This document shows, in pieces, positions 5,400-6,040 of a stretch of DNA of 6,040 bases. Origin of the DNA: Clostridiaceae bacterium (lineage in GTDB: Bacteria; Bacillota; Clostridia; Saccharofermentanales; UBA5734); the NCBI GenBank assembly GCA_012727965.1, contig JAAYFZ010000268.1, positions 1-6,040 of the forward strand. Reading direction: 5' to 3'. Every line of letters begins with the position of its first letter. Position 1 is the stretch's first letter. The notes below the pieces were generated by a model. That model did not search any database. It had not been told where the DNA came from and saw only the letters and a list, made by a program, of their open reading frames with translations. The translations under genes and the position numbers were made by a program.

Positions 5400-6002
5400 A
5401 TGGATTTCAAGCTTAAGAATCATCGACTACTAATCATAGGTACCCTGCTTTACTTCGCACTTGCTTTTATCAACATATATTTCGCCATGTTGGCAATGGC
5501 TTGCATGATAACACCCTTTATATTGCTGATTCGTGACAAGAGAAAAACCTGGTGTCAAGGCTATTGCCCGCGTGCCAGCCTCTTTACAGAAGTAGGCAAA
5601 TCGCCTTTTGCCCGCGGTCATAAAACCCCAAAATCTTTCATCAAGGGTAATGTGAAGTGGTACGTCCTGGTTTATTTCAGTCTAAATCTGCTGATCATGC
5701 TCGGCACGACGATCAGGGTTGCAGCAGGTGCAATGGAGCCAATGAACTACCCGCGCTTTCTGCTGTTCTTCGCATTCAATGGCGAACTTCCTCAGTTAAT
5801 ACCCACAGCTTCTGGCTTACAGTGGTTGTCTCATCTGTCGTACAGATTTTTCTCAATGATGATGACAACATCGGTTATTGGACTACTAATGTCTCTATTT
5901 TATAAGCCGAGAACATGGTGTACGATCTGCCCTGTAGCCACTATGTCGGATGTTGCGCTCAAAGGAATCAAATTTACCGGTTCTGATACAACAGGAAAAT
6001 AA
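5400..6002 (+). CDS. Small membrane protein with two Cys-pair motifs (NapH-like iron-sulfur membrane protein)
   Basis: The 200-residue product has hydrophobic segments at about 9-44 (probably two helices), 86-107 and 147-168. Just after hydrophobic segments come two related motifs, TWCQGYCPR (50-58; Cys52, Cys56) and TWCTICPVATMSD (172-184; Cys174, Cys177). Membrane proteins of the NapH/NosR/CcoG type have comparable CX3CP-type motifs and pass electrons or support metalloenzyme maturation. The C-terminal ferredoxin 4Fe-4S domains of NapH and CcoG are absent, so this is a short version. The four motif cysteines could bind one cluster or act as redox thiols. ATG 5400 is the only in-frame start, as TGA lies upstream at 5364. 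AGGAG (5383-5387) is 12 bases away, rather far. It is transcribed away from the aminoacylation operon, so a joint role is not implied. Gene reality is sure; function is tentative. Confidence 0.85.
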   Translation: MDFKLKNHRLLIIGTLLYFALAFINIYFAMLAMACMITPFILLIRDKRKTWCQGYCPRASLFTEVGKSPFARGHKTPKSFIKGNVKWYVLVYFSLNLLIMLGTTIRVAAGAMEPMNYPRFLLFFAFNGELPQLIPTASGLQWLSHLSYRFFSMMMTTSVIGLLMSLFYKPRTWCTICPVATMSDVALKGIKFTGSDTTGK

Positions 6003-6040
6003 GCATTACAGCAAGATAAGCACCAAGAGCCATACATACC
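6003..6040. other. Short tail after the membrane-protein gene
   Basis: These 38 bases follow the TAA at 6000-6002. No gene start with a ribosome binding site and no complete terminator hairpin is visible before the window ends. Confidence 0.6.

Overview
This window reads as chromosomal DNA of a low-GC Gram-positive bacterium, most likely an anaerobic Clostridia member. The basis is AT-rich intergenic DNA, strong AGGAGG-type ribosome binding sites, consensus-like vegetative promoters, and a Dlt-like set of cell-envelope genes. I cannot name a genus. There are no RNA genes, insertion sequences, CRISPR arrays or phage genes that I can support.

Positions 1-4999 (minus strand) hold one tightly packed operon, transcribed from about 5115 toward position 1. 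In transcription order it encodes: (1) a single-pass membrane protein with an extracellular Ig-like domain and a transglutaminase-like domain with an intact Cys-His-Asp triad (4999-3977); (2) an Asp/Glu-racemase-family enzyme (3973-3215); (3) a stand-alone DltA-like amino-acid adenylating enzyme (3201-1654); (4) a 75-residue acyl carrier protein (1682-1455); (5) an MBOAT-family membrane O-acyltransferase (1438 to beyond position 1, cut by the window edge). Gaps are 3, 13, -29 and 16 bases, so the genes are probably co-transcribed and partly translationally coupled.

The suggested pathway is as follows. The racemase makes a D-amino acid. The adenylating enzyme activates it with ATP and loads it on the phosphopantetheine arm of the carrier. 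The MBOAT protein transfers it across or at the membrane to a hydroxyl of a surface polymer. This parallels D-alanylation of teichoic acid by DltABCD, but it differs in gene order (A-C-B), in the linked racemase and transglutaminase genes, in a longer AlgI-like MBOAT protein, and in the substrate pocket. The position equivalent to Trp239 of GrsA is a lysine, which hints at an acidic substrate such as Asp or Glu. This is the most interesting feature of the window.

Positions 5000-5399 form a divergent intergenic region. On the minus strand it carries two overlapping, nearly identical tandem promoters (TTGACG-17-TATACT and TTGACG-18-TATACT), with a 16-bp dyad in the spacer of the upstream one. 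On the plus strand it carries weaker promoter candidates, a 17-bp dyad, and a possible leader hairpin covering the ribosome binding site. Positions 5400-6002 (plus strand) encode a small polytopic membrane protein with CX3CP and CX2CP motifs, like the membrane part of NapH-type iron-sulfur proteins. It is probably functionally separate from the operon. The last 38 bases hold nothing I can identify.
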